Origin: Candidatus Bathyarchaeota archaeon
Lineage (GTDB): Archaea; Thermoproteota; Bathyarchaeia; 40CM-2-53-6; FEN-987
NCBI GenBank assembly: GCA_022865625.1
Contig: JALHTB010000176.1
Span: forward strand, 1 to 16,744
Direction of reading: 5' to 3'
Length of the DNA: 16,744 nt
Shown here: one piece after another, positions 8,774-16,457 of the stretch
Position numbering within the stretch: the stretch's first letter is position 1
Layout: each line of letters starts with the position of its first letter
Made by a program: the position numbers and the translations under genes
The notes under the pieces: generated by a model
Databases searched by the model: none
What the model saw: only the letters and a program-made list of their open reading frames with translations
Told to the model about the DNA's origin: nothing

Positions 8774-9916
8774 TTGGATTTCAATTTCACTGATGAGCAG
8801 GAGCTCTTTAGACGAACGGTGCGTGAATTCGCACAGAAAGAAGTTGCTCCGAAGATACGTGAGTGTGAGCGTAAGGGCCAGTTCCCATGGGAGATCTACC
8901 GCAAGATGGGAAAGGCCGGCCTGTTGGGTCTGAGACTGCCCAGAGAGTACGGCGGTCAGGAAGCCGACGCGACGACGATGGCAATTGCAGTTGAAGAGCT
9001 AGCCCGAGCAGGATGGCAGATACCTCTCGGCGACATCATGGCAGAGATCTTGTATCTTCACGGATCACAATCACTGAAGGACAAGTGGCTACGTTCGCTC
9101 GTGACCGGTGAGAAGATGCTTGGCGTAGCTTCAACTGAACCTGGTGTCGGCTCTGACGCAGGAGCTATCTCGACACGAGCTGCGAAGAAAGGCAGCGAGT
9201 ACGTGATCAATGGCGAGAAACAATGTATCACAGGCATCAACGAGTGTGCCGCTTACTGTGTGATGGCAAGGACGGGCCCGAGGAGCGATGCAAAGGGTGT
9301 GAGCATGTTTCTTGTCGAGACAGATCGCCCCGGCTTCGACAAGTACTTGTTTGATGCGCTCGGTTGGAGGCTGTTTTCCTTCGGCGGCTTTGTCTTGAAA
9401 GACGTGACCATTCCTGCCGGCAACTTGATTGGAGAAGAGAACAAGGGATTCTACTACGTCATGGAAACCTTCGACCTTATGCGCGCATACATCGCCCTTT
9501 GGACTGTCGGAATGGCCCAAGCCGCACTTGACGAGTCCATCGAATACGTCAAACAGAGGAAAGCCTTTGGAAGCCCAATCGGCAAGTTTGAATCAGTTCA
9601 ATTCCGAATCGCGGAAGACTACACAACACTCCAAGCTGCCAGGCTTCTCTGCTACCGGACCTTCTGGTTGAAGGACAGAGAACAGCCGTTCACGAGGGAA
9701 TCTGCAATGATAAAGTTCTGGGTGCCTCAGGTAGCTTTCAATGTTATCAATGATTGTATCCAGAACCGAGGGGCAGTGGGTTTCACAACTGAGACTCTTG
9801 ACGAATATCGGCTCAGAGAGGTTAGAGGATCCATGATCGGCGACGGAACATCAGACATAATGAAGATAATCGTCGCAAGAGAACTCTTGGGCAGAGAGTT
9901 CGTTCCGTACCGCTAG
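8774..9916 (+). CDS. Acyl-CoA dehydrogenase family flavoprotein
   Basis: FAD-dependent alpha,beta-dehydrogenation of an acyl-CoA thioester; the chain specificity is unknown. With a TTG start at 8774 the protein is 380 aa, the usual family length, and begins LDFNFTDEQ like other members; GGGAAGG sits just upstream. The frame is open to a GTG at 8681, which would add 31 unmatched residues. Visible are STEPGVGSDAG (FAD/substrate signature, about residues 120-130), QRKAFGSPIGKFESVQFRIAED in the C-terminal helical domain, and the ending IGDGTSDIMKIIVARELLG. At the place where MCAD has its catalytic Glu (YEGT), this protein has Asp357 (GDGT). No electron-transfer flavoprotein or CoA ligase gene is nearby. 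Confidence 0.93.
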   Translation: MDFNFTDEQELFRRTVREFAQKEVAPKIRECERKGQFPWEIYRKMGKAGLLGLRLPREYGGQEADATTMAIAVEELARAGWQIPLGDIMAEILYLHGSQSLKDKWLRSLVTGEKMLGVASTEPGVGSDAGAISTRAAKKGSEYVINGEKQCITGINECAAYCVMARTGPRSDAKGVSMFLVETDRPGFDKYLFDALGWRLFSFGGFVLKDVTIPAGNLIGEENKGFYYVMETFDLMRAYIALWTVGMAQAALDESIEYVKQRKAFGSPIGKFESVQFRIAEDYTTLQAARLLCYRTFWLKDREQPFTRESAMIKFWVPQVAFNVINDCIQNRGAVGFTTETLDEYRLREVRGSMIGDGTSDIMKIIVARELLGREFVPYR

Positions 9917-10001
9917 AATTCGCAGAGTGAAAGCTCTCGACTGACCCAGACAAGACCATTGATGAACTGCATGGCAAGACCGAACAAGGTCCACCAGTAG
10001 G

Positions 10002-10991
10002 ATGAAGCTTCCATCTCGGCATTGTAAGCGTCCTTCGAAACTCAGACCAGTCACGGCGTCGAGATACCTCAGAGCAGGATATCGACTAGTAGGAACGCAT
10101 TCAGGCATTCAGATCTGCAGATGGACACGAGCGGCTCTCACGGGGCGGAGGCTCTGCTACAAGAGATGGTACGGTGTCCAGAGTCACAGATGCCTGCAGC
10201 TCACGCCTTCTCTCCAGTTCTGCAACATGCGCTGCGTCTTCTGCTGGCGCTTTCACACATCCGATCGGTTCAAAGCTGAGCATGACTGGGATACCCCGAA
10301 CCTGATTCTAGACGAAGCCATCGCTGCACAACAGAAGCTGTTGAGCGGTTTCAAGGCAAACCCCCATGTCACGAGAAAGAAGTACGAAGAGTCGATGAAT
10401 CCGGCCCACGTGGCGGTTTCTCTTGATGGCGAGCCCACCCTGTACCCTCTGATCGGAGATCTGATTCAGGAGATCCATCGGAGAGGAATGACCTCTTTCC
10501 TTGTAACCAACGGCACCATGCCGGAAAGGCTTGAAGGAATTCTGGAACGACAGATAGAACCCACAAATCTGTACCTGAGCGTATATGGTCCTGACAAGCA
10601 GACTTACGAGCGCGTTACACACCCATCGATTCCGGACGCTTGGAAAAGAGTCACTGACAGCCTCAGGTTGATGCCGCGCTTCAAATACTCCAGAACTATC
10701 GCTAGGCTGACCCTCGTCAAAGGGCAAAACATGCACAAGCCGGAACAGTATTCGAAACTCGTGATGGAAGGATCTCCATCGATCATTGAACTGAAAGGCT
10801 ACAGTTGGCTGGGAGAGTCGAAACAACGTCTACCAATATCTGCAATGCCATACCAATCAGAAATCAAGGAATTCGCGAAGGAAATGGCGAAAGCCACGGG
10901 ATACGAATTGATCGCTGAGGACACGGTCAGCAGAGTCATCGCTCTAGCCAGAGAAGGATCGACGACAGGGCTTTCGCTTGATGCCTGCTGA
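10002..10991 (+). CDS. taw1: tRNA 4-demethylwyosine synthase Taw1 (TYW1-like radical SAM)
   Basis: Builds the tricyclic 4-demethylwyosine base from m1G37 of tRNA-Phe using pyruvate and SAM; this step is limited to archaea and eukaryotes. The product is 329 aa. The radical SAM motif CNMRCVFCW supplies Cys74, Cys78 and Cys81. The second [4Fe-4S] cluster typical of TYW1 is supplied by Cys39, Cys52 and Cys64, in the family contexts GTHSGIQIC, LCYKRWYG and SHRCLQLTPS. Further conserved blocks are SLDGEPTLYP, FLVTNGT and IIELKGYSWLG. Length is close to the archaeal norm of about 310. The stop overlaps the next gene's ATG (TGATG), so the two are probably co-translated. No flavodoxin domain, as in other archaeal forms. 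Confidence 0.96.
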   Translation: MKLPSRHCKRPSKLRPVTASRYLRAGYRLVGTHSGIQICRWTRAALTGRRLCYKRWYGVQSHRCLQLTPSLQFCNMRCVFCWRFHTSDRFKAEHDWDTPNLILDEAIAAQQKLLSGFKANPHVTRKKYEESMNPAHVAVSLDGEPTLYPLIGDLIQEIHRRGMTSFLVTNGTMPERLEGILERQIEPTNLYLSVYGPDKQTYERVTHPSIPDAWKRVTDSLRLMPRFKYSRTIARLTLVKGQNMHKPEQYSKLVMEGSPSIIELKGYSWLGESKQRLPISAMPYQSEIKEFAKEMAKATGYELIAEDTVSRVIALAREGSTTGLSLDAC

Positions 10992-11869
10992 TGTCTACGT
11001 ATCTAAAGTGCCAAGAGCGTCTGGAATTGAGACTGCTAGAGAAGTCTGCTGGAGGTACCCCGGGCGGCGAACAACTCGCCCGTCTATGGAAGGGCATCGA
11101 TATTGTTGGTGACATAGCGATTCTGAGACTGCCCGACGAGATTGAGAACGACAAGTACAAGATCGCACAGGGTCTACTTGATGTCGCACCCTACCTCAAA
11201 GTCGTCCTGAGGCAAGTCGGACCCGTTGAGTCGGAATTTCGAACTCGCAGACTTGAATGGCTTGCAGGTGAAAGCCGGTTTGAGACAGTGCACAGGGAAT
11301 TTGGATGCCAGTACAAGGTCGACTTGAATGCGGTGTACTTCTCGCCTAGGCTCGGTTATGAGCGGAAACGAATCGCGGATCTCGTCTCCCCCGGAGAATA
11401 TGTGCTGAACTTCTTCGCTGGAGTAGGATGCTTCTCCATAATGATCGCGAAGCATGCACATCCTTCGAAGATCTATTCTCTGGATCTCAACCCGATAGCA
11501 CTGCGCTATCACGCGGTGAACAACACGCTTAACAGAGTACGCGAAAAGATCGAATTGATCTGCGGAGACGCGAACAGAATCGCCTCAGCCTCTCTGGTCG
11601 GATGCGCCGACAGGGTCCTACTTCCACTGCCCGAATTGGCCTTGAATTCTCTTGAAACGGCTAGGCACACACTCAAGAGTGGCCATGGGGTAATCCACTG
11701 CTATCTATTCGTTGAGTCACGTCGAAGATCCACAGCATGCGAACGCGGCTTGTTGAAACTGGCCCCTGCACTTGAGCGCCTTGACCTAATGCGCGACAAC
11801 GTGGAAGTGCGCGTAGTCAGGAGTACCGGCCCTTGCCACTACCAAGTATGCGCAGACATCTTTGCATGA
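10991..11869 (+). CDS. Trm5/TYW2-family tRNA methyltransferase (wyosine pathway)
   Basis: Class I SAM-dependent enzyme of the Met-10+ family, 292 aa. Coupling to taw1 points to tRNA position 37: either m1G37 formation (Trm5), C7 methylation, or aminocarboxypropyl transfer (Taw2). An N-terminal segment (LWKGIDIVGDIAILRLP, 32-48) matches the small D1/OB-like domain of archaeal Trm5. YFSPRLGYERKRI (116-128) and the SAM motif NFFAGVGCF (140-148), followed by SLDLNP (163-168), also look more like Trm5 than Taw2. However, the catalytic NLP or NPP tripeptide expected after ADRV is LPLPE (211-215), lacking the Asn. Function inside the family is therefore open. Convergent with the nuclease gene, 10 nt apart. 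Confidence 0.85.
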   Translation: MSTYLKCQERLELRLLEKSAGGTPGGEQLARLWKGIDIVGDIAILRLPDEIENDKYKIAQGLLDVAPYLKVVLRQVGPVESEFRTRRLEWLAGESRFETVHREFGCQYKVDLNAVYFSPRLGYERKRIADLVSPGEYVLNFFAGVGCFSIMIAKHAHPSKIYSLDLNPIALRYHAVNNTLNRVREKIELICGDANRIASASLVGCADRVLLPLPELALNSLETARHTLKSGHGVIHCYLFVESRRRSTACERGLLKLAPALERLDLMRDNVEVRVVRSTGPCHYQVCADIFA

Positions 11870-11879
11870 GGATACGAGG

Positions 11880-12206
11880 CTACGCCTGTTTTCGAGCGTC
11901 GAATACTATCTCCACTACTGTGCCGGTGCGCTTGCCAAAATACCAGACTTCAGCGGTTCCTGTATATGCTTGTGCCCAACGCTTCAGGATCTCTCTGTCT
12001 CCAGGTTTCAGTCTGCCTCGTCCGCTCTTCACCTGGATCATCCGGATCTTTCCGTCCTTCGCGGCGAAGACGTCAACTGGTCCATGAGATGCCGCGCTTC
12101 TACTGCAGTACCACCCCTCACTCCTTAGCTTCTTCAACACTTGGTACTCTCGACTTCTTCCTCTAGCGTAGGCTGTGGAGACCATGCCAGCGTTGGTAGT
12201 GCTCAT
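11880..12206 (-). CDS. Small Hjc-like PD-(D/E)XK nuclease
   Basis: A 108-aa protein with the layout of the archaeal Holliday-junction resolvase/restriction-like fold. An acidic residue sits in helix 1 (Glu20 in RGRSREYQ), followed by GPVDVFA with Asp45 and IQVKSG with Gln58 and Lys60. Spacing Asp45 to Gln58-x-Lys60 equals Hjc Asp33 to Glu46-x-Lys48, so the core is the same but the second acidic residue is Gln. The C-terminus (residues 70-108) has LKRWAQAYTGTAEVWYF. It could be a DNA repair nuclease or a divergent resolvase; the exact substrate is unknown. The ATG at 12204-12206 has no clear ribosome-binding site, and an internal ATG seven codons later is possible. Confidence 0.75.
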   Translation of the reverse strand: MSTTNAGMVSTAYARGRSREYQVLKKLRSEGWYCSRSAASHGPVDVFAAKDGKIRMIQVKSGRGRLKPGDREILKRWAQAYTGTAEVWYFGKRTGTVVEIVFDARKQA

Positions 12207-12413
12207 TGGTTATGACCATTGCGCCTCAGCCTCAACAGAGGCATCGCCACATGAGACATATCGGCAGAACCTTTGCCGTGGACGTCGTAATTCTTGTTAC
12301 TATGCGAGGATGCAACTGGCTTGCCGACTTGGCATCGCAATGACAAGTTCGAGGGTGTAATGTATTTTAGGAGTCGGGTGCCGCTAGACTGCTTGTTCAG
12401 AGGTCTAGTTCCC
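12207..12413. promoter_or_regulatory. Divergent spacer upstream of nuclease and surface protein genes
   Basis: About 207 bp with no supportable gene or RNA. A frame from 12294 extends the downstream gene upstream, but its sequence does not look like a signal peptide. A weak A/T-rich stretch, TGTATTTTAG (12361-12370), could be a TATA element for the surface protein, giving a leader of about 20 nt. Nothing clear is seen for the minus-strand nuclease. Confidence 0.3.
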
Positions 12414-14105
12414 ATGAGACTGAGGACGAGGAAGCTCGTTCCAGCAGCTGTCATGCTAGTCCTCGCTGTCATTATCTATGAACCGGTGATTGTGCAGGCG
12501 CAGACGTACTCGTTTTCTTTCATGGTCACTGGGCTCCCTGCTGGAATCGGAACTCAGTACTATCTGGATGGCGTATTGACTGGGGCAATCCAGATAGGCG
12601 AGACGAGGCTGCTCAACTTCACTCTGGGTAGTATGCATACGCTCAGCGTCGACCTTAACGTGGTCATCGATAATGGAACGAGGTATCAATGCAAAGAGAA
12701 CCTGTGGTCGATCACGGAGGCTGCATTCCACACTTTCGTCTACAAAGCGCAGTACCACTTGGAAGTAGTCTCCCCTTACGCTACCCCCTCCGGGACAGGC
12801 TGGTATGACGAGGGGGCAACCGCCAAGGCGCAGTTGGCAACTAATGTGACTGCAGGGTCCGAGGGGATAAGATACGTCTTCGTCAGGTGGGAAGGGGACG
12901 CATCAGGACAAGGGATACTGTCCGATCCGATAGTCATGGACCGCGCCAAGAGAGCGGCAGCCGCATGGAAGACGCAATACCTTCTTCGAATCTCATCCGA
13001 ACCAGTTGACGTGTTTCCTTCTTCGAGTTCTTGGCATGACGCGAATTCCCTCGCAGATCTCTCTGCACCCGCAGTCACCAATGGAACTGACTCACGGCAT
13101 GTATTCTCTCAATGGGTCGGAGACTATTCTGGTACGAACGTCAAAGGATCGCTGCAGATGGACGGACCGAAATCCATCACTGCCACGTACAAGACTCAGT
13201 ATCTGCTGAGCCTCACATTCACTCCGGCACAGATCGGGCAAACGCTCGGAATGTCGAACAGCACTTGGCACGATGCCGGAAGTACTGTCAGACTGGGGCC
13301 GGTTCCCCAGTTGATGCCTATCAGTTCCGTGGAGCGGCTGGCTTGGTTCTCCTGGAAAGTTGATGGGATGAGTCAACAGGGAACAGCCATCGACATCTCT
13401 ATCGACGGTCCACATCGTGTGGAACTGATCTATCGTACACAGTACTATGTTCGCGTGACGTCACCGTTAGGTGAGACAACTGGTACTGACTGGTACTACA
13501 GCGGGGAGAAGGCAAGGTTCGGCGTGACCTATGGTGGATCCGAATTCCCGGCGAAGTACACTCTCTCTGGGTGGCAGCTCAACTCTTCGAATGTGATCAG
13601 GACTGTCAGCGCGACTGAGACTGAGATCCTTGTGGATCGTCCGTACGTCATAGAAGCGCAATGGAGCGCCGACTACACCCCAATGTGGGTTCTCATCTTC
13701 ATAGTAGTGTCATCGGCGGCAGCCATCGTTGCGATCGTGGTGGTCGTCATCAAGAGGCCCGGATCATTTGGAAGGCTCTCTTCTCTCTTCAAATCCAATC
13801 TCCGGAGACGCAAGCTCAGGTCCGCTGACTCCGGCCTGGCAGCGACAGCCGTTGTGGTGTGTGAGAAATGTGGAGGCAAGATTCCGAGTTCGGCCGAGTA
13901 TTGTCAGTCCTGTGGGGCCGTGCGAACTCGAGGGCTGGCCGCGGGCCGGCCCGACACTGATGCTTCGGACGAGCGCGTGTACGGCTATGTTGTGAAAAGG
14001 CGCGGCGAGATATCGCTGAGTCGAGCTTCAAAGGATCTGGGGTTGTCCGTGGATGACGTGAAGCGTTCGACAGAGCGGCTCAAAAAGAAGGGGCGCCTAG
14101 CGTAG
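12414..14105 (+). CDS. Surface repeat protein with TM helix, zinc ribbon and cytoplasmic HTH
   Basis: Unrecognised 563-aa membrane protein. The ATG at 12414 (AGAGGT about 10 nt upstream) gives a basic then hydrophobic signal sequence, MRLRTRKLVPAAVMLVLAVI. A beta-rich domain follows, then four repeats of 75-80 residues starting near 110, 185, 260 and 340. Each opens with (Y/W)-K/R-x-QY and contains W-(H/Y)-(D/Y)-(D/E/A/S)-(A/G/N). A membrane helix spans about 423-447 and is followed by a basic stretch. The inside part carries a zinc ribbon (Cys483, Cys486, Cys497, Cys500) and a C-terminal winged-helix-like segment (521-563: GEISLSRASKDLGLSVDDVK...LKKKGRLA). The order suggests an outside sensor joined to an inside DNA-binding or protein-binding module. 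That role is inference. Ends 10 nt from the convergent zinc-finger gene. Confidence 0.8.
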   Translation: MRLRTRKLVPAAVMLVLAVIIYEPVIVQAQTYSFSFMVTGLPAGIGTQYYLDGVLTGAIQIGETRLLNFTLGSMHTLSVDLNVVIDNGTRYQCKENLWSITEAAFHTFVYKAQYHLEVVSPYATPSGTGWYDEGATAKAQLATNVTAGSEGIRYVFVRWEGDASGQGILSDPIVMDRAKRAAAAWKTQYLLRISSEPVDVFPSSSSWHDANSLADLSAPAVTNGTDSRHVFSQWVGDYSGTNVKGSLQMDGPKSITATYKTQYLLSLTFTPAQIGQTLGMSNSTWHDAGSTVRLGPVPQLMPISSVERLAWFSWKVDGMSQQGTAIDISIDGPHRVELIYRTQYYVRVTSPLGETTGTDWYYSGEKARFGVTYGGSEFPAKYTLSGWQLNSSNVIRTVSATETEILVDRPYVIEAQWSADYTPMWVLIFIVVSSAAAIVAIVVVVIKRPGSFGRLSSLFKSNLRRRKLRSADSGLAATAVVVCEKCGGKIPSSAEYCQSCGAVRTRGLAAGRPDTDASDERVYGYVVKRRGEISLSRASKDLGLSVDDVKRSTERLKKKGRLA

Positions 14106-14115
14106 AAGATCCTCT

Positions 14116-14544
14116 TCAACGTCCCTGCGGTCTTGTGCTGGTGCGTGGTGCAAGTGTCCAGTAGCATTGCGGACAGAGTGCTAGCTGTCCGCAAGGTTTT
14201 GTGCATGAGAAGCAGATTGTCCGTCCACATCGAACACAAACGTAGGAGGCCGGAAGCTCAGGATGATAGAAGCAAGACCCTATCGCCATCTGAGTCCTCG
14301 GGCTGGGAGTGGGCATGGGCGTGGGTGTACTGAATTGCGGAGCCCACTGAGCGAGCGGAGTAATGGTCCTCACAATTGGAACAGGTTTTGTTGTGCCTAT
14401 GGCGAGTGGCATTGACTCTGCAGGTCTTGCGTCATTGAAAGTCGCGCCACATGCGCTACAGAAGACGGCGTCATCAGCGTTCTTGCTTCCGCAGGCCGAA
14501 CATTGTCGCATCGTCGAAACCTGATGTGATACTGTTTCAGACAC
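14116..14544 (-). CDS. Zinc-ribbon plus B-box/RING-like zinc-finger protein, possible E3 or adaptor
   Basis: A 142-aa protein of unknown function at the end of the ubiquitin-like operon. The N-terminal zinc ribbon has Cys15, Cys18, Cys29 and Cys32. A Pro/Thr-rich linker (about 40-88) follows. The second module has four metal-ligand pairs: Cys91/His94, Cys103/Cys106, Cys111/Cys114 and Cys124/Cys127. That order and spacing fit a cross-brace, two-zinc B-box or RING-like fold. In Caldiarchaeum subterraneum a small RING-finger protein accompanies the ubiquitin-like operon, so an E3 or scaffold role is a reasonable guess. GTG start at 14544 with GGAG about 13 nt upstream; an ATG at codon 12 is an alternative. 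It follows the E1 gene by 65 nt. Confidence 0.8.
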   Translation of the reverse strand: MSETVSHQVSTMRQCSACGSKNADDAVFCSACGATFNDARPAESMPLAIGTTKPVPIVRTITPLAQWAPQFSTPTPMPTPSPRTQMAIGSCFYHPELPASYVCVRCGRTICFSCTKPCGQLALCPQCYWTLAPRTSTRPQGR

Positions 14545-14609
14545 ATAATAACGGTTGCTCCATTGGCTCCGGTCGAACCAGACGGTTCATACCATGGCTA
14601 TGCTGGGCG

Positions 14610-15866
14610 CTAGGTTCTCGAAAGTCTAACGATTGCTTCTCTGTAATTAGGCCCGTCCTGTGCAACGACCGTTAGGATGTCTTGTGCACCGAGTCCCAGC
14701 TTTCTCAGTGAATGTCCTTTGTCGATCTTGATAGTCTTGTTGCCTTTCTGGGAGAATAGCATTACTTGCTGATCGGTGAGTTTCATCTCCTTCGCGACTG
14801 TGTGATGTAATTGAGATGTTGAGTCGCCAAGGTGCGCTACTGGGATAGTCAGTATGGGGACTGGCTTCTCCACTATTCCGCTATCTCCGCATACGATGCA
14901 GTTCTTGTTTCGCTTAACCTCCATGAGACTGTAGCGATTGTATCGCAAGTCTATCATGAGAATTGCTTTCAGTGGCTCCCCAGTGGATTTCGGCCATGCG
15001 CCTCCTTTGAGATAGTCTGGGTATCCAATGATGAGTTTGATGGCCTCTTGGCATTGGATCGACGAGACGAGAGAGATCGTCGTGGGCAAGGATGGGACCT
15101 TGATTTCCTCCGCCGGTCCATCGCAGGGGTTCCTTAGGCCTGCGATCCGCCCATAGTCTCTCGAAGGAAAGGCGCAGAGGGGACAGGGCATATCAGGGGG
15201 TACGTACACCTGAACGCGTCCCTGATATCCAACGATGCCACCGTCAACCATCGGGAGCGAGTATCTCCTTGAGATCTGGGCGAGGTATATCCTGGAAAGT
15301 ACGTTGTCTAGGCCACAGACGATTACATCTACGCTCAAGAGATGTTTGAGCGGCAGATCTTCTAGTGCACCCGTCCACGCCACTGTCTCCACATATGGGA
15401 ACTTGGAGGCGATGTTTCGCGCCAGCACCTCAGCCTTGTTGGAGCCCTGGTTCTTGCGTTCGAAGAAGATCATTCGGCTCGTGTTCGAGAGTTCAACAAC
15501 ATCGTTGTCAATTATGAGAAGACGTTTGACGCCGAGCATTGCAAGGTTCTTTGCGACTTCATTGCCGATTGCTCCGGCGCCGGCGATCAGCACGCTCGAT
15601 TCTCTGAGTCGTTTCTGGCCTTCCTGCCCCCACAGGATCAAGTGACGTGCCCAGAGGTAGTCGACTATCAGGGGCTTCTGCCCCAGTTTGACTTTGCCTA
15701 CCATGCGGTTGTCATCAATACGTACCCCGTTGTGAAGGATGCTAGTGAGCTCAGGCTCTATTCCCAACTGCTCGCATGCTTTCTTCTTCACAAGTCTAAT
15801 GGTTGCAGTCGCAGAGACGTTAAGCTCGATGTCTCGAACCGATGGCATCGAGAGCTTTACTTTCAA
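14610..15866 (-). CDS. E1-like ubiquitin-activating enzyme with two flanking beta-grasp domains
   Basis: Predicted to adenylate the C-terminal glycine of the operon's Ubl and pass it to the E2. The product is 418 aa. Residues 1-72 resemble ubiquitin (MKVKLSMPSV... NGVRIDDNRMVGKVKL) but lack Gly-Gly. Residues 76-328 form the ThiF/MoeB/Uba4 adenylation domain: GAGAIG (96-101), DNDVVELSNTSR (120-131), Lys144, GLDN (185-188), and zinc pairs Cys228/231 and Cys323/326. Cys248 in NPCDG lies where MOCS3/Uba4 has its thioester Cys and is the best catalytic candidate. Residues 335-402 form a second ubiquitin-like fold, in the place of the E1 ubiquitin-fold domain that recruits E2. TTG start directly after the E2 stop, with AAGGA upstream. 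Confidence 0.93.
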   Translation of the reverse strand: MKVKLSMPSVRDIELNVSATATIRLVKKKACEQLGIEPELTSILHNGVRIDDNRMVGKVKLGQKPLIVDYLWARHLILWGQEGQKRLRESSVLIAGAGAIGNEVAKNLAMLGVKRLLIIDNDVVELSNTSRMIFFERKNQGSNKAEVLARNIASKFPYVETVAWTGALEDLPLKHLLSVDVIVCGLDNVLSRIYLAQISRRYSLPMVDGGIVGYQGRVQVYVPPDMPCPLCAFPSRDYGRIAGLRNPCDGPAEEIKVPSLPTTISLVSSIQCQEAIKLIIGYPDYLKGGAWPKSTGEPLKAILMIDLRYNRYSLMEVKRNKNCIVCGDSGIVEKPVPILTIPVAHLGDSTSQLHHTVAKEMKLTDQQVMLFSQKGNKTIKIDKGHSLRKLGLGAQDILTVVAQDGPNYREAIVRLSRT

Positions 15867-16457
15867 CTAGTGTTCCTTTCGCTCCCTCTCAGGGATTCGG
15901 AAACGTATCACATCTCCCGGCGGTGCCGACTGCCTAGGTGCCTGTGGAATTGGTACGATGTTGAACCGGAGCACGTCGTTCTGTTGTGCAGTCGTCTTCC
16001 GTTTCGTCATCTTCGGGAAACCGTATTGCCTGCATACACTCGCGGCCTTCAGGCAGCCTGGATGGTCGAATACGTTGTCAGGATTAGGATCAGATAGAAG
16101 ATAATAGAGTGCATTGACGACCGAAACCAGTTTGAGGTCAGGGCGCCAGTTCTCGCCGAGGACTGAGACACAGACCGCGTTCATGATCTTTGGCACTATG
16201 TTCGGATGGGATATGTCCGTGAGCCACATTGCCGTCGGAGGTTTCAGAGGGTACTCGTCAGAAAGCTCAAGCCTGAATCTGTTCCAGTCTGCGTACTCGG
16301 TGAACGGCCAGACTGTCTTCTCGGCAAGTGTCTTGACCTCGCCCTTCTCGCACCTAAGCATTCCTTCGTATAGTGTGGGCGGGTCGTTCAGCGCTGTGAC
16401 GGTTGGGAATTGATGGTTTGTGAAGGTCTTCTCCTTGTAGAGAAGCGGAATGTTCAC
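15867..16457 (-). CDS. E2-like ubiquitin-conjugating enzyme
   Basis: Predicted to accept the Ubl from the E1 as a thioester and transfer it to targets. The product is 196 aa. The UBC core covers about 15-145: SDEYPLKPPTAMWLT (66-80), the HPN motif at 84-86, catalytic Cys96 in NAVCVSVL, ENWRPDLKLVSVVNAL (102-117) and LLSDPNPDN (120-128), all strongly like eukaryotic E2s. Trp104 follows the Cys by 8 residues as in eukaryotic enzymes. The C-terminal tail (about 146-196) is outside the core and carries a repeated motif, NDVLRFNI (160-167) and GDVIRFRI (181-188). GTG start overlaps the Ubl stop in GTGA; the next gene begins right after the stop. Confidence 0.95.
   Translation of the reverse strand: MNIPLLYKEKTFTNHQFPTVTALNDPPTLYEGMLRCEKGEVKTLAEKTVWPFTEYADWNRFRLELSDEYPLKPPTAMWLTDISHPNIVPKIMNAVCVSVLGENWRPDLKLVSVVNALYYLLSDPNPDNVFDHPGCLKAASVCRQYGFPKMTKRKTTAQQNDVLRFNIVPIPQAPRQSAPPGDVIRFRIPERERKEH

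Noticed and set aside
12294..12413. Upstream extension of the surface protein by 40 residues
   Set aside because: The ATG at 12414 opens a proper signal sequence with AGAGGT upstream; the extension would bury it.
15642..16097. 151-aa plus-strand frame opposite the E1/E2 junction
   Set aside because: Antisense to the E2 core and E1 start, both of which carry family motifs; no family likeness of its own.
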